Below, piece after piece: positions 45,031 through 53,173 of a stretch of 64,000 nucleotides of DNA. Source of the stretch: an uncultured Mesorhizobium sp. (lineage in GTDB: Bacteria; Pseudomonadota; Alphaproteobacteria; Rhizobiales; Rhizobiaceae); NCBI GenBank assembly GCA_937958475.1, contig CALFXR010000110.1:1-64000 (forward strand). The letters run 5' to 3'. Position 1 is the stretch's first letter; every line of letters begins with the position of its first letter. The notes beneath the pieces are model-generated. The model worked only from the letters and a program-made list of their open reading frames with translations. It was not told the DNA's origin and ran no database searches. The translations under genes and the position numbers were made by a program.

Positions 45031-45558
45031 TCAGACGCGGCCGAAGGCGGTGTTGAGCAGCGTGATCTGGTCGGAGACGGGATTCGGCCGGCGCGGCGTC
45101 TGCGGGATCGCCACGGCGCCGCCATAGACCTGGTCGTCCATGCGCCGTACCAGGTTCTGCAAGCTCAGCGAGCGGTTGACGAGATCGCGGAAGGCTTCCG
45201 GCAGATCCATCCAGCCTTCGGACTGCTCGCTGGCCGACGCCGTGTCGAGCCGGACCTTGGCCTTTTCGGCGGCGACCTGCTCGCGGGTCATCTCGCCCGA
45301 GTTGGCGGCGCGCTGGAGGAGAAGCCAGGAAGCGACCTGCATGAGGCGTGTGGTGAGGCGCATCGATTCCGCCGCATAGAGCGTCGCCGTCAGCCGCGAC
45401 AGCTTCTTGGCCTCGGCGCGACCCTTGCCGTCGAGATATTCCGCGGCCTGTTCGACCAGGCTCATGCCCTCATTGTAGAGCGGCTTGAAGGAGTCGGAAA
45501 AAACCCGGCGTTCAGCCAGGCTGATCGTGACGGCGCCTTCCGGGGAAGCCTCGTTCAT
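45031..45558 (-). CDS. rcdA: RcdA-like protein (DUF1465), CtrA-degradation adaptor
   Basis: This 175-aa helical protein matches the DUF1465 family over its length (SLVEQAAEYLDGKGRAEAKKLSR, YAAESMRLTTRLMQVASWLLLQRA, LPEAFRDLVNRSLSLQNLVRRMDDQVYG). The Caulobacter member RcdA is an adaptor that with CpdR and PopA delivers CtrA to ClpXP. It has a perfect CtrA-type box 109 bases upstream, which would give feedback. The C-terminal tail is disordered, as in RcdA. Role by family; not shown here. Confidence 0.85.
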   Translation of the reverse strand: MNEASPEGAVTISLAERRVFSDSFKPLYNEGMSLVEQAAEYLDGKGRAEAKKLSRLTATLYAAESMRLTTRLMQVASWLLLQRAANSGEMTREQVAAEKAKVRLDTASASEQSEGWMDLPEAFRDLVNRSLSLQNLVRRMDDQVYGGAVAIPQTPRRPNPVSDQITLLNTAFGRV

Positions 45559-45666
45559 GTCTCACATTCCTGCAGATGCCGCATTCCCATCGTCCTACCA
45601 GGCCACAGAGGCTAGAGGACAGGCATATGAAAATGCTTCACCTCCACAGGCAAGGCAAGCTGATGT

Positions 45667-45681
45667 TTAACAGAGGGTTAA
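45667..45681. promoter_or_regulatory. CtrA-type box upstream of rcdA
   Basis: TTAA-CAGAGGG-TTAA is a perfect TTAA-N7-TTAA site in the rcdA leader, 108 bases before its ATG. No clean -10 lies 16 bases from it, so the arrangement relative to the promoter is unclear. Confidence 0.65.
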
Positions 45682-45724
45682 CGGCAGGGGTCGCGGCCGG
45701 CGGCGAATCCACCGGGCGCGGCAC

Positions 45725-45751
45725 AAAAAAAGAGCCGCGGGAAGCGGCTCT
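45725..45751 (-). terminator. Intrinsic terminator of the small RNA
   Basis: AGAGCCGC (45751-45744) pairs with GCGGCTCT (45738-45731) around a five-base loop, followed by TTTTTT down to 45725. This is the strongest terminator in the 373-base gap and no minus-strand gene ends just before it. Confidence 0.85.
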
Positions 45752-45815
45752 CAGGAGTTAACAGGGAGGCGTCAAACAAAGTGGCTCCAACCACTCGGTA
45801 AGAATCCAGATCACT
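45725..45815 (-). ncRNA. Candidate CtrA-controlled small RNA
   Basis: A stand-alone transcription unit on the minus strand: a CtrA box and CTATAC -10 start at 45858, a start site predicted near 45815, then about 91 nt with two small hairpins (CCAG-TGAT-CTGG; AGTGG-TTGGAG-CCACT), an unpaired GACGCCTCCCTG stretch and a terminator with 8-bp stem and seven T residues. No reading frame of note is present. The pyrimidine motif CCTCCC could pair with ribosome sites. Prediction only; I cannot assign it to a known family. Confidence 0.5.
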
Positions 45816-45821
45816 GGATGG

Positions 45822-45858
45822 GTATAGTAAACGCCCGTAAAGCTTAACGGAAGGTTAA
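45822..45858 (-). promoter_or_regulatory. CtrA box plus -10 element of the small RNA
   Basis: On the minus strand TTAA-N7-TTAA (45858-45844, spacer CCTTCCG) is followed after 16 bases by CTATAC (45827-45822). This spacing puts the CtrA box over the -35 region, as in activated Caulobacter CtrA promoters. Confidence 0.6.
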
Positions 45859-45876
45859 CTTCGCCTCTACTGATCG

Positions 45877-45930
45877 AAAAAAGCCGGTGCCGGAACGGAA
45901 CGCCCGGGATGCAGGCACGTCGGTTCCGGC
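45877..45930 (-). terminator. Terminator after the 4-helix membrane protein
   Basis: On the minus strand GCCGGAAC (45930-45923) and GTTCCGGC (45896-45889) can pair around a 26-base region, followed by ACCGGC and six T residues (45882-45877). It starts two bases after the stop codon. The large loop lowers certainty. Confidence 0.45.
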
Positions 45931-45931
45931 G

Positions 45932-46312
45932 TTAGGCCGGACGCCAAAGAGCCGACAGCGCGATGTAGGCGAACAGGAACATGCCGGCGTAGAAGCCCAT
46001 CGAGGAGACCGCGACGAGCGGCTCGATGGCCGGATTGCCGGCCAGCAGGAAGTAGAGGCCGACCAGGAGGCCGACGCCGCTGGCCGCCGTGAGCCAGAAG
46101 TGAATCCTGGCGAGCATGCCCGCCGCCGCGGCCGGGAACAGGTGGTAGAAATAGGCGAAGACCGCCGACATCAGCCAGCCTGCCACCATGGTGTGCGCGT
46201 GGACCGGCGTCTGCAGGTGATTGCCGCTGATCGACATGTGCAGGCCGAGCGCCATGCCGCACAGGGCGTAGACGATGGCCAGGGTGAAGAAGTTGCGCGA
46301 AACCCCTTGCAT
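45932..46312 (-). CDS. Small four-helix protein resembling haem-copper oxidase subunit I
   Basis: This 126-aa membrane protein has four helices. The segment LHMSISGNHLQTPVHAHTMVAGWLMSAVFAYFYHLFP carries several His residues in a layout like helices I-II of CcoN/NorB-type oxidase subunits, where His binds haem. It is far too short for a full subunit (about 480 aa). Similar short proteins occur in Hyphomicrobiales, so it is not simply a broken gene. GGAGAGA supports the ATG at 46312. Function unknown. Confidence 0.65.
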   Translation of the reverse strand: MQGVSRNFFTLAIVYALCGMALGLHMSISGNHLQTPVHAHTMVAGWLMSAVFAYFYHLFPAAAAGMLARIHFWLTAASGVGLLVGLYFLLAGNPAIEPLVAVSSMGFYAGMFLFAYIALSALWRPA

Positions 46313-46460
46313 TGCATTCTCTCCGTTTCCCCCCTCACAGGGAATCAAGGTTGCATCAGCGCGCGGACGGCGGGGGCCGTCGGCGCGTGGGTATCCTAAC
46401 GGAATGCCGGCCGGCGGGGTTGGGCCGCCGGCGATGAATGCGTAGGACAGATGAACCTTT

Positions 46461-48101
46461 TCAGCCGGCCTTCGCCATCTGCCTGAGCACGTACTTCTGG
46501 ATCTTGCCGGTCGACGTCTTCGGGATTTCGGCGAAGATCACCGCCTTCGGGCACTTGAAACGGGCGAGCAGGGTGCGGCAGTGCCCGATGATCTCGGCCT
46601 CCGTCGCCGTCCGGCCGGGCCTCAGCTCGACATAGGCGACCGGAACCTCGCCCCACTTCTCGTCCTGGCGGGCGACGACGCCACACGAGGCGACGGCGGG
46701 GTGCTTGTAGAGCGCGTCCTCGACCTCGATCGAGGAGATGTTCTCGCCGCCGGAGATGATGATGTCCTTGGAGCGGTCCTTGAGCTGGATGTAGCCGTCG
46801 GGATGCATGACGCCGAGGTCGCCCGAGTGGAACCAGCCGCCGGCGAAAGCCTCGTCCGTCGCCGCCTTGTTCTTCAGATAGCCCTTCATGACGATGTTGC
46901 CGCGGAACATGACCTCGCCGATGGTCTCGCCGTCGGCGGGCGTCTCCTTCATCGTCTCCGGATCCATCACGGTCAGACCTTCCAGCGCCGCGTAGCGGAC
47001 GCCCTGGCGGGCCTTCTTCGCGGTGCGCGCGCCGCGGTCGAGGTCGTTCCATTCGGAATGCCACTCGTTGACCACCGCCGGACCGTAGGACTCGGTCAGC
47101 CCGTAGAGATGGGTCACGGCGAAGCCGGCGTCGGCCATGCCGGCGAGCACCGCCTCGGGCGGCGGCGCGGCAGCGGTGTTGAACGTCACGGTCTGCGGGA
47201 ACTCCCGCTTGTCCTCTTCCGCCGCGTTGATCAGCGTCGACATGACGATCGGCGCGCCGCACAGATGCGTGACGCCGTCATCGGCGATCGCGTCGTACAT
47301 TGCCCTGGCACGCACCCAGCGCAGGCAGACATGCGTGCCGGCCTGGACGGCCAGCGTCCACGGGAAGCACCAGCCGTTGCAGTGGAACATCGGCAGCGTC
47401 CACAGATAGACCGGATGCTTGCCCATGCCGGCATGGATCGTGTTGGCGTAGGCCATCAGGGCGGCGCCGCGATGGTGATAGACCACGCCCTTCGGGTTGC
47501 CGGTGGTGCCGGACGTGTAATTGAGCGAAATCGAGTCCCACTCGTCGTCCGGCATCGACCAGGCGAAGTCCGGATCGCCCGACGCGACGAATTCCTCGTA
47601 GTCGAGCGTGCCGATGCGGGGACCCTTCGCATGGGGCGCGTCCGCGGCATATTCCGGATCGTCGAAGTCGATGACCAGCGGCTTCACCCTGGCGATGGCG
47701 AGCGCCTCCCTGACGATGCCGGAGAACTCGCGGTCGACGATCAGCACCTTCGAATCCGCGTGGTCGAGCTGGAAGGCGACGATCGCCGCGTCGAGCCGCG
47801 TATTCAGCGAATGCAGCACCCCCTTGACCATGGGCACGCCGAAATGCGCCTCCAGCATCGGCGGCGTGTTGGACAGCATGACGCTGACCGTGTCGCCCTT
47901 GCCGATGCCCTTCGCCGCCAGCGCCGAGGCGAGCTGGAGCGAGCGCCGCCAGAACGTGGCATAGGAAACGCGCTGGCGCCCGTGCACGATCGCGACATGG
48001 TCGGGATAGACCTTCGCCGCCCGTTCCAGATAGGTCAGCGGCGTCAGCGGCTGGTGATTGGCGGCATTCTTGCCGAGGTTCTCGTCATAGGGATTGGTCA
48101 T
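46461..48101 (-). CDS. Acyl-CoA synthetase (AMP-forming)
   Basis: This 546-aa enzyme activates a carboxylic acid to its CoA thioester. It has the AMP motif YTSGTTGNPKG near residue 180, GLTESYGPAV near 320, GWFHSGDLG near 420 and the catalytic Lys segment KTSTGKIQKY close to the C-terminus. It belongs to the AlkK-like medium-chain group. GGAGG places the start at 48101 (five-base spacing) rather than the ATG three bases upstream. It is followed by an orphan membrane gene and preceded by a TauE-type gene. Substrate length unknown. Confidence 0.9.
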   Translation of the reverse strand: MTNPYDENLGKNAANHQPLTPLTYLERAAKVYPDHVAIVHGRQRVSYATFWRRSLQLASALAAKGIGKGDTVSVMLSNTPPMLEAHFGVPMVKGVLHSLNTRLDAAIVAFQLDHADSKVLIVDREFSGIVREALAIARVKPLVIDFDDPEYAADAPHAKGPRIGTLDYEEFVASGDPDFAWSMPDDEWDSISLNYTSGTTGNPKGVVYHHRGAALMAYANTIHAGMGKHPVYLWTLPMFHCNGWCFPWTLAVQAGTHVCLRWVRARAMYDAIADDGVTHLCGAPIVMSTLINAAEEDKREFPQTVTFNTAAAPPPEAVLAGMADAGFAVTHLYGLTESYGPAVVNEWHSEWNDLDRGARTAKKARQGVRYAALEGLTVMDPETMKETPADGETIGEVMFRGNIVMKGYLKNKAATDEAFAGGWFHSGDLGVMHPDGYIQLKDRSKDIIISGGENISSIEVEDALYKHPAVASCGVVARQDEKWGEVPVAYVELRPGRTATEAEIIGHCRTLLARFKCPKAVIFAEIPKTSTGKIQKYVLRQMAKAG

Positions 48102-48145
48102 CATGTCCTCCACGGCTCCCTAATAAACACAGCCGGGGGAAATCG

Positions 48146-48922
48146 TCACGAAGCGATGAAATCGGCAATGCTGTCGTAGACCAGCTTCAAAGCGATCAGA
48201 CCGACGGTTCCGTAGGAGAATGCGTAGAACGCCTCGGGCCGCATGCGCCGCACGATCCAGGCGCCGCCGAGCGTGGCCAGCGGCGCGATCGGCATCAGCA
48301 GGAACGACGTTGTCAGGTTGGTCGCGTCGAACTGGCCGAGCGCGAAGTAGGGGACCAGCTTGATGGCGTTGACGATGGCGAAGAAGATGACACTGGTGCC
48401 GGTGAAGATGCGCTGCTCCATCCGCAACGGCAGCGCGTACATCTGGAAGGGCGGCCCGCCGACATGGGCGACGAAGCTGGTGAAGCCGGACACCGCTCCC
48501 CAGAAGGCCGCCGAGACCGCGTTCGGCGAGGCCGTGTGCGTCGACCCGTGGCGGAAGCTCTGGTAAAGCCAGCGCCCGACGAAGACGATCGCGACGACGC
48601 CGACGATCAGGCGCACGGCGCCGACGGTGACGAGCGCGGCGGTGGCCCAGCCGATGGCGATGCCGACCAGCGCCCCCGGCAGCATCGCGGTCAGCGTCGG
48701 CCGGTGGTAGTTGCCCCGCCAGGTCCACAGCGACACGATGTCCATCAGCACGAGGATCGGCAGCAGGATCGCCGCGGCCTGGACCGGCGACATGACCAGC
48801 GCCATCATCGGCACGCCGACGAAGCCCATGGCACCTCCGAGTCCGCCCTTCGAAAGGCCGACGAGGATCACCGCGACGATCGTGGCGGTCAGGAAGGTCG
48901 GATCCGAGAACTGGGAGAGCAT
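48146..48922 (-). CDS. TauE/SafE family permease
   Basis: This 258-aa protein has about eight helices with the motif VGLSKGGLGGAMGFVGVP near residue 20 and a second-half GFTSFVAHVGGPPFQMY. It differs from the other TauE/SafE protein in this window and is of the class with GG-rich first motif. The ATG at 48922 is chosen because the family N-terminus starts there; an ATG at 48961 is possible. Substrate unknown. Confidence 0.87.
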   Translation of the reverse strand: MLSQFSDPTFLTATIVAVILVGLSKGGLGGAMGFVGVPMMALVMSPVQAAAILLPILVLMDIVSLWTWRGNYHRPTLTAMLPGALVGIAIGWATAALVTVGAVRLIVGVVAIVFVGRWLYQSFRHGSTHTASPNAVSAAFWGAVSGFTSFVAHVGGPPFQMYALPLRMEQRIFTGTSVIFFAIVNAIKLVPYFALGQFDATNLTTSFLLMPIAPLATLGGAWIVRRMRPEAFYAFSYGTVGLIALKLVYDSIADFIAS

Positions 48923-49075
48923 GGGGCAACTGCGATGGCGGGTGACGCTAGCCTTATCCATAGGGTGCCATCACCGCAACCGAGGCCGCGCGGCCCTGTT
49001 CAAATTGCAGACGGTCGACTATGCCGCAATCAAACCAAGATCGGCGGCCATACGCCGCGAGAAACGGATGCCGAC

Positions 49076-49735
49076 ATGAACGCGCCAAACCCGCCCGACC
49101 GCTGCCGACTCGTACTCATCGCGCCGGAGGGAGCGACCGCGGCCGAATTTCCCGCCGCGCTGACCGCCGCGCTCTCCGGGGGCGACGTCGCCTCCGTCAT
49201 CCTGCCGCAGTACGGCGCCGACGAGGCCTCTTTCCAGGCGCTCGCCGAACGCGCCGTCGCCATCGCCCAGGAGCACGGGGCTGCCGCCATCATCGCCGGC
49301 GATACCCGCGTCGCCGGAAGGGTCCAGGCCGACGGCCTGCACGTCGAGGGCAAGAAGGCGGACGTCGCCGAGGCGATCGCCAAGCTGCAGGGGCGCATGA
49401 TCGTCGGCGCCGACGCGGGAAAGACCCGCGACGATGCGCTGGAGATCGGCGAGGAACGTCCGGACTACATATTCTTCGGCCGCTTCGGCTACGACCGGAC
49501 GCCGGAGCCGCATTCGCGCAACCTGTCGCTCGGTCGCTGGTGGGCCGAGATGATCGAGGTGCCCTGCATCGTTCTTGGCGGAACCGACCTGGAATCGGTC
49601 GAGACCGTCGCGGCGACCGGCGTCGAATTCGTCGCCCTGTCGGCCGCGGTCTTCGCGCCGGGCAGCGATCCGCGCGAGGCGGTCGCCAGGGCCAACGAGA
49701 TCCTCGACCGCACCGTGGCCCCCGCGGGAGACTGA
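49076..49735 (+). CDS. thiE: Thiamine-phosphate synthase family protein
   Basis: This 219-aa TIM-barrel protein has ThiE features: AIAQEHGAAAIIAGDTRVAGRVQADGLHVEG, then RMIVGADAGKTRDDALEIGEERPDYIFFGRFG and a C-terminal phosphate site VALSAAVFA. ThiE joins HMP-pyrophosphate with the thiazole phosphate. Usual active-site Lys/Arg positions are only partly recognisable, so it could be a divergent paralogue. It is followed four bases later by the Sel1 gene. Confidence 0.78.
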   Translation: MNAPNPPDRCRLVLIAPEGATAAEFPAALTAALSGGDVASVILPQYGADEASFQALAERAVAIAQEHGAAAIIAGDTRVAGRVQADGLHVEGKKADVAEAIAKLQGRMIVGADAGKTRDDALEIGEERPDYIFFGRFGYDRTPEPHSRNLSLGRWWAEMIEVPCIVLGGTDLESVETVAATGVEFVALSAAVFAPGSDPREAVARANEILDRTVAPAGD

Positions 49736-49739
49736 CGAC

Positions 49740-50693
49740 GTGAAGCGCCTCGCCCTTGCCGCCCTTTCCGCCCTCGCGCTCATGGCTGCGGCCGGCGGGG
49801 CTGTGGCGACGGACGGCGACCGGCCGGGCGCCAAGGCGGCGGACATCGACCCGGCCCGTTTCACCAAGAAACTCGACGCAGCCTACGGCGCCTACCAGCG
49901 CGGGCTCTACCGCACCGCGCTGAACCTCGCCCTCGAACGCGCCGAACAAGGCGACGCGCCGGCCCAGACGCTCGCCGCCGAGATACTGGCGCGCGGCCTC
50001 GGCGTGCCGCGGGACGAGCGCGCGGCGGCGAAGTGGTACCAGCGCGCCGCCGAGGGCGGCGATCCCGAGGCGCAGTTCCAGTACGCACTGCTGCTCATCG
50101 ACGGACGCTTCGTCGAGAAGGACGAGCGCCAGGCCTTCGCCCTCATGGAGGCGGCAGCGGAAGCCGGAAACGTGCTCGCCCAGTTCAACTTCGCCCAGCT
50201 GGCCATCGAACTCGATCCAGGCCCGAAGGGCATCGAGCGGGCGATCATCTATTACGAGCGCGCGGCGAAGGCGGGACTGGCGGACGCCCAGTACGCCATG
50301 GCGACGATCTATGGGGACGGCATCGGCGGCCGGGCGCGCGACGACGCCGAGGCGAGGCGCTGGCTCGGCCTCGCTGCGCAGCAGAACTTCGATACCGCGC
50401 AGGTCGACCTCGGCACCTGGCTGATCGAGGGACGCGGCGGCCCGCGCGACGAGAAGCGCGGCTTCCGCATCCTCAAGGGCGTCGCCGAGGCCGGCAACGT
50501 CGCCGCCCAGGCGCGCGTCGCCAAGCTCTACCTGAACGGCATCGGCACCGACCCGGACTCGATCTTCGCCGCCGCCTGGTACATCCTCGCCCGCCGCGCC
50601 GGCCTCACCGACCCGCAGCTCGAAGACTTCATGAACGGGCTGACCAACGAGGAGATCCGCACGGCGCTGCAAAGGGCCAACCGGCTGCGCTGA
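49740..50693 (+). CDS. Exported Sel1-repeat protein
   Basis: This 317-aa protein has a signal peptide (about 1-24, cleavage near AVA) and several Sel1-like helical repeats, such as AQTLAAEILARGLGVPRDERAAAKWYQRAAEGG and AQYAMATIYGDGIGGRARDDAEARRWLGLAAQ. Such repeats form superhelical protein-binding scaffolds. The GTG at 49740, with GGGAG nine bases before, is the best start, as the signal peptide begins there. It is co-transcribed with thiE. Partner unknown. Confidence 0.83.
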   Translation: MKRLALAALSALALMAAAGGAVATDGDRPGAKAADIDPARFTKKLDAAYGAYQRGLYRTALNLALERAEQGDAPAQTLAAEILARGLGVPRDERAAAKWYQRAAEGGDPEAQFQYALLLIDGRFVEKDERQAFALMEAAAEAGNVLAQFNFAQLAIELDPGPKGIERAIIYYERAAKAGLADAQYAMATIYGDGIGGRARDDAEARRWLGLAAQQNFDTAQVDLGTWLIEGRGGPRDEKRGFRILKGVAEAGNVAAQARVAKLYLNGIGTDPDSIFAAAWYILARRAGLTDPQLEDFMNGLTNEEIRTALQRANRLR

Positions 50694-50782
50694 GGCCGGC
50701 TCTCTTGCCTCTGCGGGCGATTTGTGGTCTTGGAGGCCGCGAATTCGCCGCTCCGGCGATCAATCTCTTCCGGAAGAACATC

Positions 50783-51349
50783 ATGGCCAAGATCAACGGC
50801 AACGAAATCCGTCCCGGTAACGTCATCGAGCATGACGGCGGCCTGTGGGTGGCGGTGCGGACCAACGCGGTGAAGCCCGGCAAGGGCGGCGCCTACAACC
50901 AGGTCGAGCTGAAGAACCTCATCAACGGCACCAAGCTTAACGAGCGCTTCCGCTCGGCCGAGACCGTCGAGCGGGTCCGCCTCGAGCAGAAGGACTTCTC
51001 CTTCCTCTACGAGCAGGGCGACTCGCTGGTGTTCATGGACACCGAGAGCTACGAGCAGCTCGAGCTCGACAAGGATTTCGTCGGCGATCGCGCCGCGTTC
51101 CTGCAGGACGGCATGAAGGTGACGGTGGAACTCTACGAGGAGAAGCCGATCGGCATCTCGCTTCCCGACACGGTCGTGCTGACCATCACCGAGGCCGATC
51201 CGGTGGTGAAGGGCCAGACCGCCGCGTCGTCCTACAAGCCGGCGGTGCTCGAGAACGGCATCCGCGTTCTCGTGCCGCCCTTCATCTCGTCGGGCGAGCG
51301 TATCGTCGTCGACACCAACGAGATCACCTACGTCCGCCGCGCCGACTGA
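50783..51349 (+). CDS. efp: Elongation factor P
   Basis: This 188-aa translation factor relieves ribosome stalling at polyproline. It has three beta domains and the modifiable Lys34 in the loop KPGKGGA, so an EpmA-type lysylation system is expected elsewhere. Length equals the E. coli protein. Many proline-rich proteins in this window (TolA, the 558-aa membrane protein) would need it. Confidence 0.97.
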   Translation: MAKINGNEIRPGNVIEHDGGLWVAVRTNAVKPGKGGAYNQVELKNLINGTKLNERFRSAETVERVRLEQKDFSFLYEQGDSLVFMDTESYEQLELDKDFVGDRAAFLQDGMKVTVELYEEKPIGISLPDTVVLTITEADPVVKGQTAASSYKPAVLENGIRVLVPPFISSGERIVVDTNEITYVRRAD

Positions 51350-51360
51350 CGCGCACAAGT

Positions 51361-51472
51361 TGGCAGTCGGCAGTCGGCCGTCGAATCGCCAACGGATTTT
51401 CCTGCTGCGGCAGGTTGGACAGCATCGGGTTTGACCTGAATCCGGCTGCCGACTGCCGACTGCCGACTGCCG
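51361..51472. repeat. Inverted arrays of a 7-base repeat between efp and suhB
   Basis: GGCAGTC occurs twice plus a variant GGCCGTC at 51362-51382; its reverse complement GACTGCC occurs three times at 51450-51470. Together the arrays could form a long hairpin around a 60-base loop. Such simple arrays occur in rhizobial intergenic DNA. Confidence 0.75.
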
Positions 51473-51482
51473 AGGAATGCCA

Positions 51483-52283
51483 ATGGCCCGTTCAGCGATC
51501 ATCAACGTCATGGTGCAGGCCGCCATGAAGGCCGGCCGCTCGCTGGCGCGCGACTTCGGCGAGGTGCAGAACCTGCAAGTCTCGCTGAAGGGGCCCGGCG
51601 ACTATGTCAGCCAAGCCGACCGCAAGGCCGAAGAGATCATCCACGCCGAGCTGGCCAAGGCGCGGCCGGGCTATGCCTTCCTCATGGAGGAGCGCGGCGT
51701 CGTCGAGGGCGAGGACGACCAGCACCGCTGGATCGTCGATCCGCTCGACGGGACGACGAACTTCCTCCACGGCCTGCCGATGTTCTCGATCTCGATCGCC
51801 CTCGAGCGCCAGGGGCAGCTCGTCGCCGGCCTCGTCTACAATCCCGCGATGGACGAGCTCTACACCGCCGAGCGCGGCGGCGGCGCCTTCCTCAACGATC
51901 GCCGCCTGCGCGTCGCCGGCCGCACGAAGCTGTCGGATTCGGTGATCGGCACCGGCGTGCCGCATCTCGGCCGCGGCCATCACGGCAACTACCTGATCGA
52001 GCTGCGCCACGTCATGGCCGAGGTGTCGGGCATCCGCCGCATGGGCTCGGCTGCGCTCGACCTCGCCTATGTCGCGGCCGGCCGCCTCGACGGCTTCTGG
52101 GAATCGCAGCTCTCGCCGTGGGACATGGCCGCGGGCATCCTCTTGATCCGCGAGGCCGGCGGCTTCGTCACCGACCTCGACGGCGGCAACGACATGTTCG
52201 GCAAGGGCACGATCGTCGCCGGCAACGAGGCGATCCACCGCGTGCTCATGAAAACGGTGAAGAAGCAGCTTGCCCCGCGCTGA
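51483..52283 (+). CDS. suhB: Inositol monophosphatase family protein (SuhB)
   Basis: This 266-aa Mg-dependent phosphatase has the metal motifs WIVDPLDGTTNFLHG near residue 83 and WDMAAGILLIREAGG near 210, with EER near 67. In addition to inositol phosphate hydrolysis, SuhB assists rRNA transcription antitermination in E. coli. The second of two in-frame ATGs (51483) has the better GAGG spacing. It follows efp at about 130 bases with the heptamer repeat between. Confidence 0.93.
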   Translation: MARSAIINVMVQAAMKAGRSLARDFGEVQNLQVSLKGPGDYVSQADRKAEEIIHAELAKARPGYAFLMEERGVVEGEDDQHRWIVDPLDGTTNFLHGLPMFSISIALERQGQLVAGLVYNPAMDELYTAERGGGAFLNDRRLRVAGRTKLSDSVIGTGVPHLGRGHHGNYLIELRHVMAEVSGIRRMGSAALDLAYVAAGRLDGFWESQLSPWDMAAGILLIREAGGFVTDLDGGNDMFGKGTIVAGNEAIHRVLMKTVKKQLAPR

Positions 52284-52360
52284 TTTCACGCAGGTGGCCG
52301 CGCTGGACGGCCGCGCTGGCCGTCATTTTCGCGCCGTCTTGCTTCGCTAGCGACGCCGTC

Positions 52361-53059
52361 ATGAACGAGCCCTTGCGACACCTTCCGCGACCCCGACCCG
52401 ACGTCCCCTTCGCGGGGCGTTTCTACTATTCCAAGGCCGAGCGCATCGCCGACGGCGTGGTGCATGCCGTCGGCATCGTCGCCGCGCTCTCCGCCGGCTC
52501 GATCCTGCTCGCCCTGGCGGTGTTCCATGCGGAGCCGGGCGAATATGTCGCCGCGGTGTTCTACGTCGTCTCGCTGCTCACCGCGCTGTCGATCTCGATG
52601 GTCTACAACCAGTGGCCGATCTCGCGGGCGAAATGGATCCTGCGCCGGCTCGACCATTCGGCGATCTATCTCCTCATCGCCGGGACCTACACGCCCTTCC
52701 TCGCCCAGCTCGACGACAGTTCCACGGCCATGGCGATGATCGGGCTGGTCTGGGGAATGGCCGCCGTCGGCATCGTCGTCAAGCTGGCGTTTCCGGGACG
52801 GCTCGACCGGGTCGCGATCGCCTTCTACATCCTGATCGGCTGGAGCGGGGCCATCTTCGCCCGCCCGCTGATGGAGACCCTGCCGGCTTCGACACTATGG
52901 TTCATCGTCGCCGGCGGCGTGGTCTACACGTCGGGGGTCGTCTTCCACGCCTGGCACAGCCTGCGCTTCCAGAACGCGGTGTGGCACGGATTCGTCGTCG
53001 TCGCCGCCTGCCTGCACCTCGCCGCCGTCATGGACTCGCTGGTCATCGACCGGCTCTGA
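52361..53059 (+). CDS. Hemolysin III (HlyIII/PAQR) family membrane protein
   Basis: This 232-aa protein has seven helices and the HlyIII motifs SKAERIADGVVHAVGI, RRLDHSAIYLLIAGTYTP and the C-terminal SGVVFHAWHSLRFQNAVWHGFVV, whose His residues and the Asp correspond to the metal site of PAQR-type hydrolases. Start ATG at 52361 fits the family. It follows suhB by 77 bases. Role in bacteria is not settled. Confidence 0.9.
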   Translation: MNEPLRHLPRPRPDVPFAGRFYYSKAERIADGVVHAVGIVAALSAGSILLALAVFHAEPGEYVAAVFYVVSLLTALSISMVYNQWPISRAKWILRRLDHSAIYLLIAGTYTPFLAQLDDSSTAMAMIGLVWGMAAVGIVVKLAFPGRLDRVAIAFYILIGWSGAIFARPLMETLPASTLWFIVAGGVVYTSGVVFHAWHSLRFQNAVWHGFVVVAACLHLAAVMDSLVIDRL

Positions 53060-53173
53060 TCCCCGCGAATCCCGCCGGAGCCCGCGGATCGGCGGCCGGC
53101 GGCTTTCATTTTCGTCACAATTCCGCTTAGAGTCGCGGGCGATATGGGGTTGGGATCGGGTCGAGGCGCAGGA

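Noticed and set aside
45627..45761. Short plus-strand peptide gene in the rcdA upstream region
   Set aside because: It has no proper ribosome site, is not family-like and overlaps the CtrA box and the small-RNA terminator.
44271..48922. Taurine or sulfonate utilisation locus
   Set aside because: Two TauE/SafE permeases occur but no sulfonatase, taurine dehydrogenase or tau regulators are near, and the two permeases are in unrelated contexts.
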